This document shows positions 17,769-25,727 of a DNA stretch of 64,000 nt, piece by piece (the first letter of the stretch is position 1; each line of letters begins with the position of its first letter). The notes below the pieces were generated by a model, which saw nothing but the letters and a program-made list of their open reading frames with translations, was not told the origin of the DNA and did no database searches. Made by a program: the position numbers and the translations under genes. The stretch is taken from contig CT978603.1 of NCBI GenBank assembly GCA_000063525.1, positions 429,105 to 493,104 on the forward strand. The letters are read 5' to 3'. The stretch comes from Synechococcus sp. RCC307 (GTDB lineage Bacteria > Cyanobacteriota > Cyanobacteriia > PCC-6307 > Cyanobiaceae).

Positions 17769-18410
17769 ATGGATGGGATGGGTATCGCAGCGCTGGGTTC
17801 TGGTCTGTGGGCATTTCCCCCCAGTCGCGACAGCGACGGCGGTACGGCCTGGCTGTTCCACAGCCAAAGCGGCGCTTCGGTGCTCGTGGATGTGCCGCTG
17901 CTCAGTGATGAGCATCTGAGCTGGCTGCAGCAACAGCCCCGCGGCTGGATCGTGCTCACCCATCGCCAAGGCCATGGCCGCTGCCGGCGTTTACAGGAAC
18001 AGCTGGGGTGGCCTGTGCTGGTGCAAGAGCAGGAGGCTTATCTGTTGCCCACGCTGCAGCAGCGCCACAGCTTTGGTGAGCAGCGGGAGCTTGAGCCGGG
18101 CTTGCAGCTGCTCTGGACACCGGGGCCAACCCCTGGATCCTGCTGTTTGCATTGGTCCCAAGGGAGGCGGGATGTGTTGTTCTGCGGACGTTTGCTGTGG
18201 CCGCGTGGCCTCGAGGATGTCGAAATGCGAATTGGCGACAGCACCTTTCATGCCACCCGCCAGCAGCGCAGTGTGGGGCGGCTGAGGACCTGGCTGGATG
18301 CGGGGCAACCTGCCCAGATCGCTTGCGCCGCAGGGCTTGGCGTGTTGCGTGGCGCCAAGCTTGTTGAGCGCGGCAGTGTCGCCATCGATACATTGATCGC
18401 TCGCAACTGA
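17769..18410 (+). CDS. Metallo-beta-lactamase-fold protein with degenerate metal site
   Basis: About 213 residues with the outline of an MBL-fold hydrolase: a strand-rich N-terminus (GASVLVDVPLLSDEHLSWL), then ILTHRQGHGRC-type segment where the HxHxDH motif should be, then LQLLWTPGPTPGSCCLHW where TPGHTPGS is expected, and DVLFCGRLLW. The metal ligands are largely lost (THRQGH instead of HxHxDH, and GP instead of GH), so catalysis is doubtful. ATG 17769 or 17778 are likely starts; longer in-frame starts run into glgX. Confidence 0.7.
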   Translation: MDGMGIAALGSGLWAFPPSRDSDGGTAWLFHSQSGASVLVDVPLLSDEHLSWLQQQPRGWIVLTHRQGHGRCRRLQEQLGWPVLVQEQEAYLLPTLQQRHSFGEQRELEPGLQLLWTPGPTPGSCCLHWSQGRRDVLFCGRLLWPRGLEDVEMRIGDSTFHATRQQRSVGRLRTWLDAGQPAQIACAAGLGVLRGAKLVERGSVAIDTLIARN

Positions 18411-18453
18411 GCAATCAACCGCTCAAACCCATTGCAAAGGCTGGGTTGGTTAG

Positions 18454-18482
18454 TTGCGTTCTCGAAAAGTGCTCCATACAGT
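18454..18482 (+). promoter_or_regulatory. Sigma-70-type promoter candidate for the HU gene
   Basis: TTGCGT at 18454-18459 and TACAGT at 18477-18482 are separated by 17 nt, the ideal spacing for a housekeeping promoter. The start codon of the HU gene follows 39 nt later. The preceding AACCCA/TGGGTT inverted repeat at about 18425-18446 could terminate or regulate. Confidence 0.55.
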
Positions 18483-18521
18483 TGGCGCGTTCCTACTCCT
18501 CGCAGCGGGCTACCCCCTCCG

Positions 18522-18797
18522 ATGAACAAAGCTGATCTGGTCAACCTGGTTGCAGCTCGTACCGAGCTGACCAAAACCGACGTCTCCCAGGTGGTTGACG
18601 CTGCCATTGAAACCATCATCGATTCCGTCGTTGAAGGCAAAAAAGTTTCCATCCTTGGTTTCGGCTCCTTTGAATCCCGTGAGCGTTCTGCTCGTCAGGG
18701 CCTGAACCCCAAGACCGGCGAAAAGATCGCCATCCCCGCCAAAAAGGTTCCCGCCTTCACCGCCGGCAAGATGTTCAAAGATCGCGTGCAGGGCTGA
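18522..18797 (+). CDS. hup: DNA-binding protein HU
   Basis: A 91-residue HU/IHF-family nucleoid protein with the family pattern MNKADLVNLVAARTELTK, the GFGSFESRERSARQGLNPKTG beta-arm region carrying the DNA-intercalating tip, and IPAKKVPAFTAGKMFKD. An upstream in-frame ATG at 18432 would add an unlikely extension; 18522 matches the family N-terminus exactly. Confidence 0.97.
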   Translation: MNKADLVNLVAARTELTKTDVSQVVDAAIETIIDSVVEGKKVSILGFGSFESRERSARQGLNPKTGEKIAIPAKKVPAFTAGKMFKDRVQG

Positions 18798-18817
18798 TCG
18801 CTCTGGGTGCGACCCCT

Positions 18818-19798
18818 CTGCTCGAAGCGCTTCCTGCCCACCTGCAGGAGGCGCTTTTTAATGCTCAGCAGCGCCGCAGGCTTCATCGGCGCGCTCGCTT
18901 CGCGCCCACCCCCAGTGGGCCTTTGCATCTGGGCAACCTGCGCACGGCCTTGCTGTCGTGGTTATCAGCTCGGCTGACTGGAGCCGAATGGCTCTTGCGC
19001 ATCGATGATCTCGATACCCCCCGCAACCGGCCTGGGGCAGAGGCGCAGACGATCGCTGATTTGCAGTGGTTGGGCTTGCTTTGGGATGGCCCTGTGATTC
19101 GCCAGAGCGAGCGGCGCGGGCTGTATCACTCGTTGCTGTCGGCTCTTAGGAGCCAAGGCTGCTTGTACCCCTGCCATTGCAGCCGGCGCATGTTGGCTGA
19201 TGTGTCAGCGCCCCACGGTGCTTGGCCCTTGTATCCAGGAACCTGCCGCGGCCTTGCCCCTGATTGGGGTGCCCGCAAGGGGCGACTGCCCAGCTGGCGT
19301 TTGCGGCTTCCGGCAGGCCGTTTGCACTGGCCTGAACAAGGCCAGGTGAGCAGCAGCAACTTGGATGGGCTCAGTGAGGTTGGTGATGTGGTGCTGCGGC
19401 GCGCTGATGGCTTTTTGGCGTATCACCTGGCCACGGCAGTCGATGAGCTTTGGCTGGGCATCACCGATGTGGTCCGTGGTGACGACCTGTGGGTCACGAC
19501 CGGGCCGCAAGTGGCGCTGATGCAGCTGCTGGGTTGCGCGCCTCCGAGCTACTGGCATGTGCCGTTGCTGCTTGATAAGGCCGGCCAGCGGCTGGCCAAA
19601 CGCGATGGATCAGAAGGCCTGGAGCGGTGGCGTTGCCTTGGGGGTCGCGCGGAGGGGCTCATTGGTCAATGGGCTGCCCAGCTGGGCTGGCTCCCTGCGG
19701 GCGCTGAGCTCAGTGCAGAGGAGTTGCTGGCTGAGCTGAAGTGCCGCAACTCCATGCCGATCACCCCGGAAGGGAGTCGGTTGATACCAAAGCAGTAA
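18818..19798 (+). CDS. gluQ: Glutamyl-Q tRNA(Asp) synthetase (start unresolved)
   Basis: A truncated GluRS-like enzyme that glutamylates queuosine 34 of tRNA-Asp. The catalytic core is complete: RFAPTPSGPLHLGNLRTALLSWL (HIGH-type motif HLGN), the zinc ligands in CLYPCHCSRRM, and RLAKRDGSEGL in place of KMSKS. The anticodon-binding half of GluRS is absent, as normal for GluQRS. The first ATG/GTG/TTG in frame is TTG 18923, which lies inside the HIGH motif, so the real start is upstream at a non-standard codon (CTG 18818, 18803 or 18794) or a frameshift hides it. Confidence 0.85.
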   Translation: MLEALPAHLQEALFNAQQRRRLHRRARFAPTPSGPLHLGNLRTALLSWLSARLTGAEWLLRIDDLDTPRNRPGAEAQTIADLQWLGLLWDGPVIRQSERRGLYHSLLSALRSQGCLYPCHCSRRMLADVSAPHGAWPLYPGTCRGLAPDWGARKGRLPSWRLRLPAGRLHWPEQGQVSSSNLDGLSEVGDVVLRRADGFLAYHLATAVDELWLGITDVVRGDDLWVTTGPQVALMQLLGCAPPSYWHVPLLLDKAGQRLAKRDGSEGLERWRCLGGRAEGLIGQWAAQLGWLPAGAELSAEELLAELKCRNSMPITPEGSRLIPKQ

Positions 19799-19890
19799 TT
19801 GTGCTCACTTCCGCCGCATTTCTTAAGGAAGTGTTCGGGATCATTGGGCCCGGAATTATTCACACTGGAATCAATAAGACTCGTGTCCCC

Positions 19891-20085
19891 ATGGGCTCCC
19901 CCGCCAAGCACACCAAGCAAGAAACTTGCACCGCTTGTGGGGGGAGTGGAATGCTCCGCCAGGGTTGCGATTCCTACCGCACCTGCCTGGTTTGCATGGG
20001 TGTGGGGACCGTCGCTGTCCACGACCAAGAGCCTGTGACGGTTCCCGCTGAAATGCTCAGCGCTTCGTCTTTTGCCGCCAAATGA
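19891..20085 (+). CDS. DnaJ-type CxxCxGxG zinc-finger microprotein
   Basis: A 64-residue protein with two CxxC pairs arranged as CTACGGSGMLRQGC and CLVCMGVG, the pattern of half a DnaJ cysteine-rich domain, which binds one zinc. No J domain is present. Such small proteins are widespread in cyanobacteria; roles as thiol or protein-folding helpers are inferred only. The ATG at 19891 is preferred to the distant in-frame starts. Its last 29 bases overlap the minus-strand ORF at 20057. Confidence 0.75.
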   Translation: MGSPAKHTKQETCTACGGSGMLRQGCDSYRTCLVCMGVGTVAVHDQEPVTVPAEMLSASSFAAK

Positions 20086-20167
20086 AGAAAGCGGTGACTG
20101 CCACCACGATGGCCAGTGGTACCGCGGTGAAGAGCAGCAGGATGACGGCGGTCCAGTCGGTGTACAT
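20057..20167 (-). CDS. Single-helix membrane microprotein (36 aa)
   Basis: A 36-codon frame, starting MYTDWTAV, followed by a single hydrophobic helix of about 22 residues and ending in the basic tail IWRQKTKR, the topology of small thylakoid subunits. I cannot match it to a named subunit (not PsbX, PsbY, PetL, PetN or PsbT by recall). Its start is back-to-back with the divergent gene at 20172 and its end overlaps the zinc-finger gene, so no intergenic space is left; that lowers confidence. Confidence 0.5.
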   Translation of the reverse strand: MYTDWTAVILLLFTAVPLAIVVAVTAFFIWRQKTKR

Positions 20168-20171
20168 GGCG

Positions 20172-20423
20172 ATGTTTGGATCAGCTCAAGTGCGCCACAT
20201 TGTGGGACTTGGCGTGCTCCTTTTGCTGGCAGCTGCTGGGCCAGCTCAGGCCGGCATTGATTTCACCGGCTGCACCTCAGGGCCTGACGGCAGCATTACC
20301 TGCAACACCGAGCCCACCGGCAACACACTCACCGATGACATCGATGCCCGTTACGGGCTCGATGATGAGGCCAGCCCAGGTTGGAGTGAATACGAGCCCT
20401 ACCAGGGATTTGATGGCGAATGA
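20172..20423 (+). CDS. Small exported hypothetical protein
   Basis: An 83-residue protein with a strong signal peptide (hydrophobic stretch VGLGVLLLLAAAGPAQA, cleavage after AQA) and an acidic mature part containing two cysteines (FTGCTSGPDGSITCNT) and a tyrosine-rich acidic tail. Starts at 20166 and 20172 are both possible. No family recognised. It converges with the glycerate-kinase-like gene after 10 nt. Confidence 0.6.
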   Translation: MFGSAQVRHIVGLGVLLLLAAAGPAQAGIDFTGCTSGPDGSITCNTEPTGNTLTDDIDARYGLDDEASPGWSEYEPYQGFDGE

Positions 20424-20433
20424 ATCAGTCCCC

Positions 20434-21135
20434 TCAGGGATCTGAGCCCACCCCTGTTTGGCAGGGTTGGATCGAGCCAATCGGCCGGCGGCGGTGGTCC
20501 AACTTCAGGCTCCAGGTCGGTAACTGCGGGCTGTCCAGCAGTGGCTGGAAACAACGCTCTGGCGGCAAGGCTGAATAAAAGCTCTGGACCATCCGCGTCA
20601 CGGCATGGGCATGCAGCGCCCCGCCGCCTCGGCGCCGCTGGCGTGCTTCAGCTTGCAAGCGCCAGCGGAGCACGTGGTTGTGGGTGGGCGGAACCAGCAC
20701 CAACAACGCATCGAGTCGCCGCCAAATCGCTTGGTAGTCCTGCAGTGATGGCAGGCCTCGAGCGCCAATGCACCAGCCTTCCAAAAGCAGTTGATCCCCT
20801 TGATGGGGTTGATCATCCACCCGATCCCCAGCCCCTCCGGCCAAGGTCTTGTCGAACCGGGGCACCAAGGTTTGGCCTTGTGCGCGGAACTCATCGATCA
20901 GTTGGGCCAGGCGAGGCACGTCATGGCTACCGGGCAGGCCCCGTTGGTGTTGTTGCAGCTTGGGCTGCGGCCAGTAGAGATCATCGATGGAGACCGCGAC
21001 CACACCCGAGCCGATCTGCCGGCTGAGATGACTTTTGCCGCTTCCCGGTGGGGCGCAGAGTCCCAGCACGATGTCTCCGTTGCTGCTGCGTTCACGGCAC
21101 CACTGCTGCAGCAGGCTCAGAGCGGAGTGGGTCAC
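20434..21135 (-). CDS. D-glycerate 3-kinase-like P-loop kinase
   Basis: A 233-residue kinase with the Walker A GLCAPPGSGKSHLSRQI, the following VVAVSIDDLYWP strand typical of glycerate/phosphoribulokinase-like folds, RGLPGSHDVPRL and LLLEGWCIGAR. This matches the plant GLYK/cyanobacterial glycerate 3-kinase type, which returns photorespiratory glycerate to 3-phosphoglycerate. It is shorter than plant GLYK but near other picocyanobacterial forms. It is the last gene of the ppiC-exporter cluster (18-nt gap). Confidence 0.72.
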   Translation of the reverse strand: MTHSALSLLQQWCRERSSNGDIVLGLCAPPGSGKSHLSRQIGSGVVAVSIDDLYWPQPKLQQHQRGLPGSHDVPRLAQLIDEFRAQGQTLVPRFDKTLAGGAGDRVDDQPHQGDQLLLEGWCIGARGLPSLQDYQAIWRRLDALLVLVPPTHNHVLRWRLQAEARQRRRGGGALHAHAVTRMVQSFYSALPPERCFQPLLDSPQLPTWSLKLDHRRRPIGSIQPCQTGVGSDP

Positions 21136-21153
21136 AACGGATCTCTGTTGGGC

Positions 21154-21606
21154 TCAGTTCACAACGGTGAGCCGATCGACGTTGTAGCGACGCACAGCAT
21201 CGGCAAGGCTATTGAGCGTTTGACGATCGGGAATGCAGATGCAACCCACGCCTGGGTAGCAGTTGTGGATCCCCAGCGCGGAGCGGCTGGTGGAGAACAG
21301 GGGATCCAGTTGCATCCAGAGGTCTTGCCCCCAGGGTTCCGGTTGTCCGAGGCGGTAGCTGCCCTTGGGTAGGGGTGAGCCATTGCCGGGCGACCAGCGC
21401 CGGTCGAGGTTTTGATGCGCCTTAGCACTGGCCACGGCCTGCCAGCTCTGGAGCACGCGCCCGGCTTCCACCAGCTGCAACTGCCAGATCGGATCACCAT
21501 TGGGGTAGGTGGCGCTGGTGCGTTTGAGCTGCAGGTCGGCTGGAGCTGCCCAACTGGCGCCGATCCACGCCACGTTCACCAGAGCTGCAAGGAGAAGTCG
21601 TTTCAT
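21154..21606 (-). CDS. Exported YkuD-like (L,D-transpeptidase-like) protein
   Basis: A 150-residue protein with a signal peptide (MKRLLLAALVNVAWIGASWA) and a beta-rich body. The segment SALGIHNCYPGVGCICIPDRQTL resembles the YkuD active site, where a histidine precedes a GC[IV] cysteine, but the spacing is compressed and the SHGC form is replaced by GVGC. It may be a divergent L,D-transpeptidase or a pseudo-enzyme. It lies 3 nt after hlyD in the export operon. Confidence 0.55.
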   Translation of the reverse strand: MKRLLLAALVNVAWIGASWAAPADLQLKRTSATYPNGDPIWQLQLVEAGRVLQSWQAVASAKAHQNLDRRWSPGNGSPLPKGSYRLGQPEPWGQDLWMQLDPLFSTSRSALGIHNCYPGVGCICIPDRQTLNSLADAVRRYNVDRLTVVN

Positions 21607-21609
21607 GGT

Positions 21610-22770
21610 TCAGGGTTGATCGGTTTTGATCCCGCGCAGGGCATCAAAGGCTTTCTCGACCGAATCGGTGAGCAGGCTGATCACGGGCTTGTCGCGCACG
21701 ATGAAGTTCACCGACACGCTTTGACCGGCGGACACGGGGAAGAGTTTGCCGCGTTTTTCGAGGTATTGACGCTTCAGCACCACTTGGGCGGGGAAACGGG
21801 GTTCGGGGTTTTGTTGATCGGGCTCGAGCGATTGTTTGCCGACGCGTTTGAGTTCCCCAGGAATATCGCCGTATTGGGTGAAGGGATAGGCATCGACGCG
21901 GACTTGGGCCGGCATCTTGGGCCTCAAGAACCCCACATCGGCATTGGTGACAAACACACTGGCTTCCAGCATTCCCTCAGGAACGATCTTGAGCAGGGTT
22001 TCGCCGCTACTGGCGGCATAGCCCGGACTGGCAACGATCAGATCAAACACATAGCCCTTGACCGGAGCACGCAGGGATTCGTACTCCTGGGATTTGTTGG
22101 TTTCCACCAACTGACGCTCGAGATCAGCCAGTTCGCGTTGGATCTGCTGTTTGCTTTTGATCGACTCGGCCTGCACCTCACGCAGGGTGGCTTCGGTTTG
22201 CGCAATTTCTGATTGCAGCTCTTGGAGTCGATTTTTTTGCTGCAGATACTGCACCTCGGCAATCGCACCTTGGCTCACCAGCCCAGCCATGCGATCGACA
22301 ATGGAGGCTTCGACCTTCAAGGTCATTTGCAAGCTGTTGAGCTTGGCCTGCAGGCTGTCTTCCCGCGCTTCAAAGGCCTGAATTTCTTCCTTGAGGCGCC
22401 TGCTCTCCAGCTCTTTTTGACGCCCTAGGGAGCGCAGCCGCTCGGTGTTCACCTCAGGGTCGAACTGGATCAACACCTGGCCCGGGGTGACGAGCTCCCC
22501 CTCGGTGACTGGGATGCCACTGACGACCCCAGAGACAGGAGCTTTGATGGGCCGCTCGGCTCCCATGCCTTTGAGTTCACCGCGGGCAATGACTACCTCA
22601 TCAATGCGGGCAACGACCGCGTAAAGAAACCCAAAGCCGATGCAGCCGACGATGGCCCACTGCAGGGCCCTGGTCCATGTGGGTGCAGCGCGGTAGCGGA
22701 CTTCTTGGTGCGCTAAGGGCACCAATGCACTGTTGTCCTCTTTGTTGTTGTCGTTGTTGGAGCCGTTCAT
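21610..22770 (-). CDS. HlyD-family membrane fusion (periplasmic adaptor) protein
   Basis: A 386-residue adaptor of type I secretion systems. One N-terminal membrane helix (AIVGCIGFGFLYAVVA) is followed by the lipoyl-like segment IKAPVSGVVSGIPVTEGELVTPGQVLIQFD, a long alpha-helical coiled coil (residues about 110-225, KELESRRLKEEIQAFE to ELADLERQLVETNK), and the returning SLRAPVKGYVFDLIVASPG half-lipoyl motif. Its ATG overlaps the ABC gene stop by one base (TAATG). No TolC is nearby, as usual when one outer channel serves several exporters. Confidence 0.92.
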   Translation of the reverse strand: MNGSNNDNNKEDNSALVPLAHQEVRYRAAPTWTRALQWAIVGCIGFGFLYAVVARIDEVVIARGELKGMGAERPIKAPVSGVVSGIPVTEGELVTPGQVLIQFDPEVNTERLRSLGRQKELESRRLKEEIQAFEAREDSLQAKLNSLQMTLKVEASIVDRMAGLVSQGAIAEVQYLQQKNRLQELQSEIAQTEATLREVQAESIKSKQQIQRELADLERQLVETNKSQEYESLRAPVKGYVFDLIVASPGYAASSGETLLKIVPEGMLEASVFVTNADVGFLRPKMPAQVRVDAYPFTQYGDIPGELKRVGKQSLEPDQQNPEPRFPAQVVLKRQYLEKRGKLFPVSAGQSVSVNFIVRDKPVISLLTDSVEKAFDALRGIKTDQP

Positions 22771-25718
22771 TACTGCCCCGCCTCCTGCTGCCGATACAGG
22801 GTGGCGTAGCGGCCCCCTAATTTCATCAAGTCACTGTGGCTGCCCTGCTCCACCAAGCTGCCTTGGTGCATCACCAAAATTCGATCGGCATGGCGCAGGC
22901 TGCCGAGGCGATGGGTGATGAACAGCACGGTGCTGCCGCGGTACACCTCCGCCAGATTGCGGGTCACCTGTTGCTCGGTGTCGACATCAAGGGCGCTGGT
23001 GGCCTCATCGAGCACCAAAAGCCTGGGCCGCTTCAGCACCATTCGCGCAATGGCCATGCGTTGCCGTTGGCCGCCGGAGAGGGCTGAACCTCGCTCGCCT
23101 ACTGAGCTGGAATAGCCCCCGGGCAAGGCTTGGATGAAATCGTGGGCGCAGGCCACTTGGGCGGCACCGGTGATCTCTTCGAAGCTGGCATCAGGCCTGG
23201 TCAAGGCGATGTTGGCTTGCACCGTGCCGTCAAACAACAGGCTGTCCTGGGGCACCACGCCCACTTGGCTGCGCAGGGAATACAGGTCCACCTTGGCGAT
23301 GTCGTAGCCATCGATGCGGATGGTGCCCTCCAGTGGATCGAAGAGGCGGGTCAGCAATTTGAGCAGGGTGCTTTTGCCGGAACCGCTGCTGCCCACGATT
23401 CCGATGAAACTGCCAGCCGGAATCTCAAAATTCACGTTGAGCAGCTGCAAGGGCCCGCTGCTGCCAAAGCGAAAGTTCACGCCCTCGTAGCTGATTGCTC
23501 CTTGCAGGGGAGGAATGGGCGGCAGGTTTTCTCCTGCAATTTCAATTTCTTCGCGGTGATCGACGATGTCGGAGAGTCGTTCGAGCGAAAGTGCCGTTTC
23601 CTGGAAGTTTTGCCAGAGGCTGGCCAGACGCAGCAGTGGGCTGGTGACGTAGCCCGAGAGGATGCGGAAGGCGATCAATTGGCCCAAGGTCATCTTGCCC
23701 TCGAGCACCAACATGGCTCCAAACCAAATCACAATCAGTCCGGAGACTTGACCCAGGAATTGGTTGGCTGAGCCGGCCGCCGTGCTGGTGATGGTGTTGC
23801 GAAAACCAGCCTCGATCTGACCGCCATAGAGCTGCTCCCAGCGCCATTCACTGGGGAGTTCCATGCCCTGCCCTTTCACCGTCTCCATGCCCGAGAGGGT
23901 TTCCACCAGATGGCTCTGCACCCGTGCATTGGCTTCAGCTTGCTGGCGTAACTGCCGGCGGATGATGGGCGCCACCCCCATAGTGAGCCCCACAAACAAC
24001 GGCAAGACCCCCAGTGCGGCAAAGGTGAGTGGCACCGAATACAGCAGCATCACGGCGATGTAGACCACCGAAAAGACCGCATCGAGCAACACGGTGAGGG
24101 CCGTGCCGGTGAGGAAGCTGCGGATCTTTTCCAGTTCGGCAATTCGGCTGCTGACTTCACCAACGGGCCGTTTAGCGAAGTAACCCAGCGGCAGCCGCAA
24201 CAGGTGATGGATGATCGTCGCCCCGAGGGAGATGTCGATCCGGTTGGTGGTGTCGGAGAACAGGTAGGTGCGCAGCGAACCCAGGAGCGCCTGGGCCAAG
24301 GCCATGGCCACCAGCAAGGTGCCCAGCACATTGAGGCTGGAGTAGTTCCCCTGGCTGATCACCGCATCGATGATCTGTTGAATCAGCAGCGGGTTGAACA
24401 GGCCCAACAGCTGCACGAAAAAGCTGGTGATCACCACCTGCAGCAGAGCATTGCGGTGCTTTTGGATGGCTGGCACGAACCAGCTGAAGCCAAAGCGCGC
24501 TTTGGGTGTGCTGGCACTGCGCTCTAGGCACAACACCGGCAGCTGCTCGCCAGCGCTTTGCTCAAGCAGCTCAGCGGCATTGATCCAGCGCTGACCCGCG
24601 ACTGGATCACCAATCAACAGTTGCTGTTGGCGGGCTTGCCACAGCACCAAGGGATGACCGTTGAGCAGGGTGATTGCCGGAAACGGCAATCGCGTCAGGA
24701 GATCAGCGCTGTTGGGTTGCAGGCCTGTGGTGCGCAGGCCAAGCAGATCGCAGATGGCGGCCACCGCTTGCAGGGGTAAGGCACCTTGGCCACTGCGTTT
24801 GAGCTGGTCATTGAGGATTCGGCTGAGCACATCGCGCCGAAAGGGCAAATCGAAGTGGCGCGCCAGCATTCGCAAGCAGGCCAAGGGTTCCTCGACTGGC
24901 CCTTTGCCGTTCTGCTGCGGGTAGCTGCCGTCGTTATGCAGCCGCCCATACCAATCCTCAAGGGCTTCCCTTTGAACCTGCGGGGTTGGTAGAGCTGTCG
25001 TCGTGATGCTCTTCTCGGCTGGAGCTGTGAGCGGGTCCTCCAGTGGCTCAAGTTGGCGTTGCGGGGGCCAATGGCTCGGCAGCGGGAGCAGCCTGGCCGG
25101 CAAACGTCCGAGCACCTCAAGGCGGCATGGGCTTTGCAGCACCGTGCCAAGGGTTTCGCCTTCGATGTTGTCGCTGCTCACCAACCAGGAGCCGTCGCTT
25201 AGGCCGAGTTCATGGGAGCCAGGAGCCAGCAGGCGAATGGGTTGATCACTCAATTCGCATGCTTGTCGTGCCCAACGCAGTAGTTCTTGGGCAGTGGGGT
25301 ATCGGGGATCTTGCCGGCTGGCTGCGGCTGCCCATAGTTCCCATGCACTGAGAGAGCAGAACTGACGCAGATGCTCTGGCTGGCGATCGAGGAGTTGAAA
25401 AAAACGTTCGGCCGGCAGCAACGACCCTTCCACGGCGGTGGCTGCTGTCAGCGTTAACCCATTGATGCCCCTTAACAGCAGCTCGCCGCCAACGATCTCG
25501 CCGCTACCAAAACGCTGCAGGGTGAAGGCTTCTTTGCGTTGATCCAAGCCCAGCAGGCGCATGTCGCCTTGTTCGATCAGCAGCACACCTGGCGGTAGGT
25601 GATCGCGATCGTGCAGCGCTTGGCCCGGGTTGAGCCGCAGCGGCTGCAGCATTTCTTGGCTGACGCCGGGGAGCGCTTGCCAGCCATTGGATTTGGGCTG
25701 TGGCTGCTGGCTAAGCAT
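22770..25718 (-). CDS. HetC-like type I secretion ABC transporter with cNMP-type and C39-like domains
   Basis: A 982-residue exporter. Residues 20-130 resemble a cyclic-nucleotide-type effector domain. Residues about 280-400 are a C39 peptidase-like domain that keeps the histidine (LLNGHPLVLW) and aspartate (LLIGDPVAG) regions but lacks the catalytic cysteine of the usual DCG motif (here EEPLACLRML). Six membrane helices follow, then the ATPase with GSSGSGKSTLLKLL, LSGGQRQRMAIARM and LLVLDEATSALD. Domain order and many segments resemble heterocyst protein HetC, but this lineage makes no heterocysts. Substrate unknown. Confidence 0.9.
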   Translation of the reverse strand: MLSQQPQPKSNGWQALPGVSQEMLQPLRLNPGQALHDRDHLPPGVLLIEQGDMRLLGLDQRKEAFTLQRFGSGEIVGGELLLRGINGLTLTAATAVEGSLLPAERFFQLLDRQPEHLRQFCSLSAWELWAAAASRQDPRYPTAQELLRWARQACELSDQPIRLLAPGSHELGLSDGSWLVSSDNIEGETLGTVLQSPCRLEVLGRLPARLLPLPSHWPPQRQLEPLEDPLTAPAEKSITTTALPTPQVQREALEDWYGRLHNDGSYPQQNGKGPVEEPLACLRMLARHFDLPFRRDVLSRILNDQLKRSGQGALPLQAVAAICDLLGLRTTGLQPNSADLLTRLPFPAITLLNGHPLVLWQARQQQLLIGDPVAGQRWINAAELLEQSAGEQLPVLCLERSASTPKARFGFSWFVPAIQKHRNALLQVVITSFFVQLLGLFNPLLIQQIIDAVISQGNYSSLNVLGTLLVAMALAQALLGSLRTYLFSDTTNRIDISLGATIIHHLLRLPLGYFAKRPVGEVSSRIAELEKIRSFLTGTALTVLLDAVFSVVYIAVMLLYSVPLTFAALGVLPLFVGLTMGVAPIIRRQLRQQAEANARVQSHLVETLSGMETVKGQGMELPSEWRWEQLYGGQIEAGFRNTITSTAAGSANQFLGQVSGLIVIWFGAMLVLEGKMTLGQLIAFRILSGYVTSPLLRLASLWQNFQETALSLERLSDIVDHREEIEIAGENLPPIPPLQGAISYEGVNFRFGSSGPLQLLNVNFEIPAGSFIGIVGSSGSGKSTLLKLLTRLFDPLEGTIRIDGYDIAKVDLYSLRSQVGVVPQDSLLFDGTVQANIALTRPDASFEEITGAAQVACAHDFIQALPGGYSSSVGERGSALSGGQRQRMAIARMVLKRPRLLVLDEATSALDVDTEQQVTRNLAEVYRGSTVLFITHRLGSLRHADRILVMHQGSLVEQGSHSDLMKLGGRYATLYRQQEAGQ

Positions 25719-25727
25719 GGGAAAAAT

